Below, piece by piece: positions 61,500 through 64,000 of a DNA stretch of 64,000 nt (its first letter is position 1; each line of letters opens with the position of its first letter). Position numbers and translations under genes: made by a program. The stretch comes from Mauremys mutica (Eukaryota; Chordata; Testudines; Geoemydidae). The notes under the pieces are model-generated. The model was not told the origin of the DNA. It made no database searches and was given only the letters and a program-made list of their open reading frames with translations. The DNA lies in the NCBI RefSeq assembly GCF_020497125.1, contig NC_059075.1, positions 64,189,321 through 64,253,320 on the forward strand, read 5' to 3'.

Positions 61500-62760
61500 G
61501 GGCACAGGGCTGCGCACTGTGTCACTGTGACGCAACTGGCCGGCAGCATTTATTCAAGAGAAACAGCGAGTAGGGCCCCTCCCCCCTGGTAACGCCGGCT
61601 ACACCCACTGCCCATGACAGACACAAACCCACAGGGCACCGAGCCGCACCAGGGCTTCACCCCGTATCGCGATTGGACTCTGACCCCGCCCACGGGACAT
61701 CGTCACTTTACACCACAACCAGGGCGCTGCCACCTTGTCCCGTGCAGCGCAGCCAGGCGCGCGGGGCCCGTCCTTGCACTGTCAGACCGTTGTCTCTCGG
61801 TCTGAAACACCGCCCCTCCCCCACGCCCGGCTCCGAGCCCGCTTCACCTGACCCGGGCTCTGCGGCCGGGGGCTCGCAGTCACGAGCGCAGTCTATGGAA
61901 CGAAGAACGGTGCGGAGACGGGCAGGCACCGACCCCGCCTCCTCTGTCCTCCCCGCCCAGCGCATGTGCGCGGCTGCGCGAGCTGACAGACGGTTACTGG
62001 AACTCGCGGCGGGGGTCAGTTAGGTACTGAAACGCCCCTCCCCCCGCCTCATCCCCCAGCGCCCGCGCGCCGGCAGCCTGGGGGTGCTGCCAGCACTCAC
62101 CGGGACCGAGTCTCGTGCGCACCCGCCTAAGCGCGAGATCGGCAGCCAGCTTATTAACCCAAGGCCTGTGTCCGCCCCGCTCACTCCCCGCACGCATGCG
62201 CGTACCTCTGAAAAGAGCCGTGCGGGGCTCGGCTGCTTAAAAGGGCGAGGCGGGCGCGGCCCAGTAGGAGCTGTGCGGTCGGACGGGCTGAGTTTGAAAT
62301 ACTGGGGGGGGAGGGAGAGCGAGCGATCCGTCCATCCCGCGCCGGTGTACAGGGGGCCCCGGGCAGGGCAGGGCAGTGATCCCGGGACTGGGGCGAGAGG
62401 CCGGGGGTAGCGGGGAGGGCGGGAAGGAGCCCAGCTCCCAGGGAGCGAGAGCCCACAGCTCTCTTGGCAGGGAGCCCCTGTGACCGCGGGGCCCGCTTGG
62501 TCCCTGGCGCGCGTGGAAACCCCGCCCCGCCCCCTCGGAGGCCGGGCCAGCGAGGGCGGCGGCAGGAGCAGGGGGAGCGCGTGTTCCCCGTAGCTCTTTG
62601 TACGGGGGGGCGGGGGGGCTCAGCGAGGACAGTGGCGGGGGCCCGGGCTCCCAGCAGGGAGGATTTGTGTTCGCGAGGCGCTCGTTGGAAGGCGCCCGGT
62701 TCATTTTTTGTTGGGAAAGACAGAGGGCGAGTTTGTAATGAAACTGGCAGGGGAAGGTGA
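61500..62760. promoter_or_regulatory. PTGR2: CpG island, probable PTGR2 promoter
   Basis: CpG-dense unique sequence, unlike the repeats around it. It contains two NRF1-like motifs, CGCATGCGCG at 62193-62202 and GCGCATGTGCGC near 61960, and many G-box/SP-type GGGCGGG words. On the - strand a CCTTTTAAGC element at about 62247-62238 could be TATA-like. The island is large enough to serve a divergent + strand gene as well (in human I recall MIDEAS next to PTGR2), but no + strand exon could be confirmed in the last 1.7 kb. Confidence 0.75.
62101..62215 (-). other. PTGR2: Predicted PTGR2 noncoding first exon
   Basis: On the - strand CTCGGTCCCG is followed by the consensus donor GTGAGTGC (exon ends at 62101), inside the CpG island. 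Splicing to the acceptor at 49031 would give the PTGR2 5' untranslated region. The upstream boundary is a guess from a TTTTAA element about 30 nt away. Confidence 0.5.
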
Positions 62761-62829
62761 ATAATTATTTGGCGCAGAGATGACTGTGTGCACCGAGCAG
62801 GCAGTGAAACACGAGGGATGACCATGTGA

Positions 62830-63620
62830 TGACACTTACCAGCTGTGCACCACGTCCACGGTTGTGTGTGGGGCAGGAGAATGACACGCCAATTGACCTG
62901 ATGTCTGACACCGGAAGAGCATGGCCATTCTTGTGTGTTGGCTCACGGCTTGAAGTGTGTGATTATTTTTATAAAATCAGTTCCAGATCTGTGCAAGCAC
63001 TGGGTGTAACTACATTAGGTGAGATTTATCATCCAATTACTACAAAAGGAGTGGATGCATCTATTTGAGGAATAGGTATATTAAAAATGCCCATATTGTT
63101 GTGACATCAAGATCATGCAAAATCTAGGGGAAATGGCATATAACATGGCCTACAACTCCTAATAATCTAAGTTAAAATTACATTCTACTGCTCACAAATG
63201 CAGAAGTTTTATAAAAGTACCATTTTGAGAAGTGCAGTTACACTACATGCCATCACTTTTCTGTGGTTGAAGTCACTTTTGGTGTGTGAGTATCCCTTAT
63301 AAACACAAACTTTTATTAACATCTATATTATAATGGTGTATTACCATGGTGACCAGAGGTCCTAGTCAGGTACATTGCCATGCTCTGCACTGTACAAATC
63401 CAGATAAAGATAGTTATCCCATTGTATGTTATTGATTGATTGACTGTTATGGTTAAAAACAGCTGCAAACCTGTGTTTTTGATGCCAAGGGGGTTCAAGC
63501 AACATTGATGCCATACAGGCATTATAACATTGTTTCAGTGGCTCACTATCCAAGGGAAATGTGGTTTGGCCAGGGGTATGGCCAGTGAGTTCATTCAAAG
63601 CACAGACAGGTGGTAGGGAT
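62830..63620. other. Flanking DNA upstream of PTGR2, nothing recognised
   Basis: AT-rich after the CpG island, no exon found. Confidence 0.4.
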
Positions 63621-63623
63621 AGG

Positions 63624-63807
63624 GAAGGGATAGCTCAGTGGTTTGAGCATTTGCCTTCTAGATCCAGGGTTGTGAATTCAGTCCTTGAGGAGATCATTTA
63701 GGGAACAAGGGTTAAAAATGTATCTGGGGATTGGCCCTGCTTTGAGGAGGGGGTTGGACTAGATGACCTCCTGAGGTCCCTTTCAACCTGATATTCCATG
63801 ATTCTGT
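63624..63807 (+). mobile_element. tRNA-derived SINE
   Basis: GGGATAGCTCAGTGGTTTGA head, GTTGTGAATTCAGTCCTTGA B-box region, GGGGTTGGACTAGATGACCT tail to CATGATTCTGT. Complete, close to 54371-54534. Confidence 0.9.
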
Positions 63808-64000
63808 ACAAACACTTCAGAATGTGTATTGACTATGCCATTGGCTGTAAGAGCAGCTACAGCCTGGCTTCATAGAGTTTGAGATGGATGATTTCTCACC
63901 CTCACATAGCTGCAGCTAAAGCTCTTTATTCCAGTTTTGCCTATAACATTAGAATTTAGGTCTAAGTAAACAGTTTATATTTATGCAACCCTAATGTAGA
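63808..64000. other. End of window, nothing recognised
   Basis: Short unique-looking stretch. Confidence 0.4.

Noticed and set aside
62181..62825. 214-codon - strand open frame in the CpG island
   Set aside because: Stop-poor because of high GC; overlapping frames on both strands, no known domain, and it spans the promoter.

Overview
This is a stretch of vertebrate nuclear DNA with split genes, long introns and many interspersed repeats. It is most likely from a turtle. That assignment rests on repeats I recognise from memory: a tRNA-derived SINE opening with a GGATAGCTCAGTGG-type A box (four copies), CR1 LINE pieces, MIR relics, and many short hAT, mariner/Tigger-like and Harbinger-like DNA elements whose terminal motifs I associate with turtle genomes. 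No prokaryotic features are present.

Two protein genes lie tail to tail. On the + strand, nine exons from 3999 to 22071 encode the C-terminal 437 residues of a TMEM62 protein: the last metallophosphoesterase motifs, a middle globular region, and a multi-pass membrane region. Its first exons lie before the window. On the - strand, nine coding exons from 48991 down to 35428 encode a complete 347-residue PTGR2 (prostaglandin reductase 2, an NADPH-dependent MDR enzyme). All coding junctions in both genes keep frame, and every intron is GT-AG. PTGR2 probably starts in a CpG island at about 61.5-62.8 kb, where a good - strand donor at 62101 would join a noncoding first exon to 49031 across a 13 kb intron.

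Layout: 1-3998 is TMEM62 intron with nested DNA elements; 3999-22071 is TMEM62, with an L1-like fossil, hAT elements and a 1.7 kb dead CR1 in its introns; 22072-35427 is the TMEM62 3' flank and intergenic DNA, with a 2.1 kb Harbinger-like element and several MITEs and SINEs; 35428-49031 is the PTGR2 coding part; 49032-62101 is PTGR2 intron 1, with complex nested repeats near 56.6-61.2 kb; 61.5-62.8 kb is the CpG island promoter; 62.8-64 kb has only a SINE.

I found no convincing new multi-gene system. The observations most worth checking are a predicted PTGR2 upstream ORF that ends in an ATGA overlap with the main start, a 56-bp near-perfect palindrome next to PTGR2 exon 3, the TMEM62-PTGR2 adjacency, two linked candidate exons near 34.6 kb, and several elements with readable target-site duplications and nesting order.
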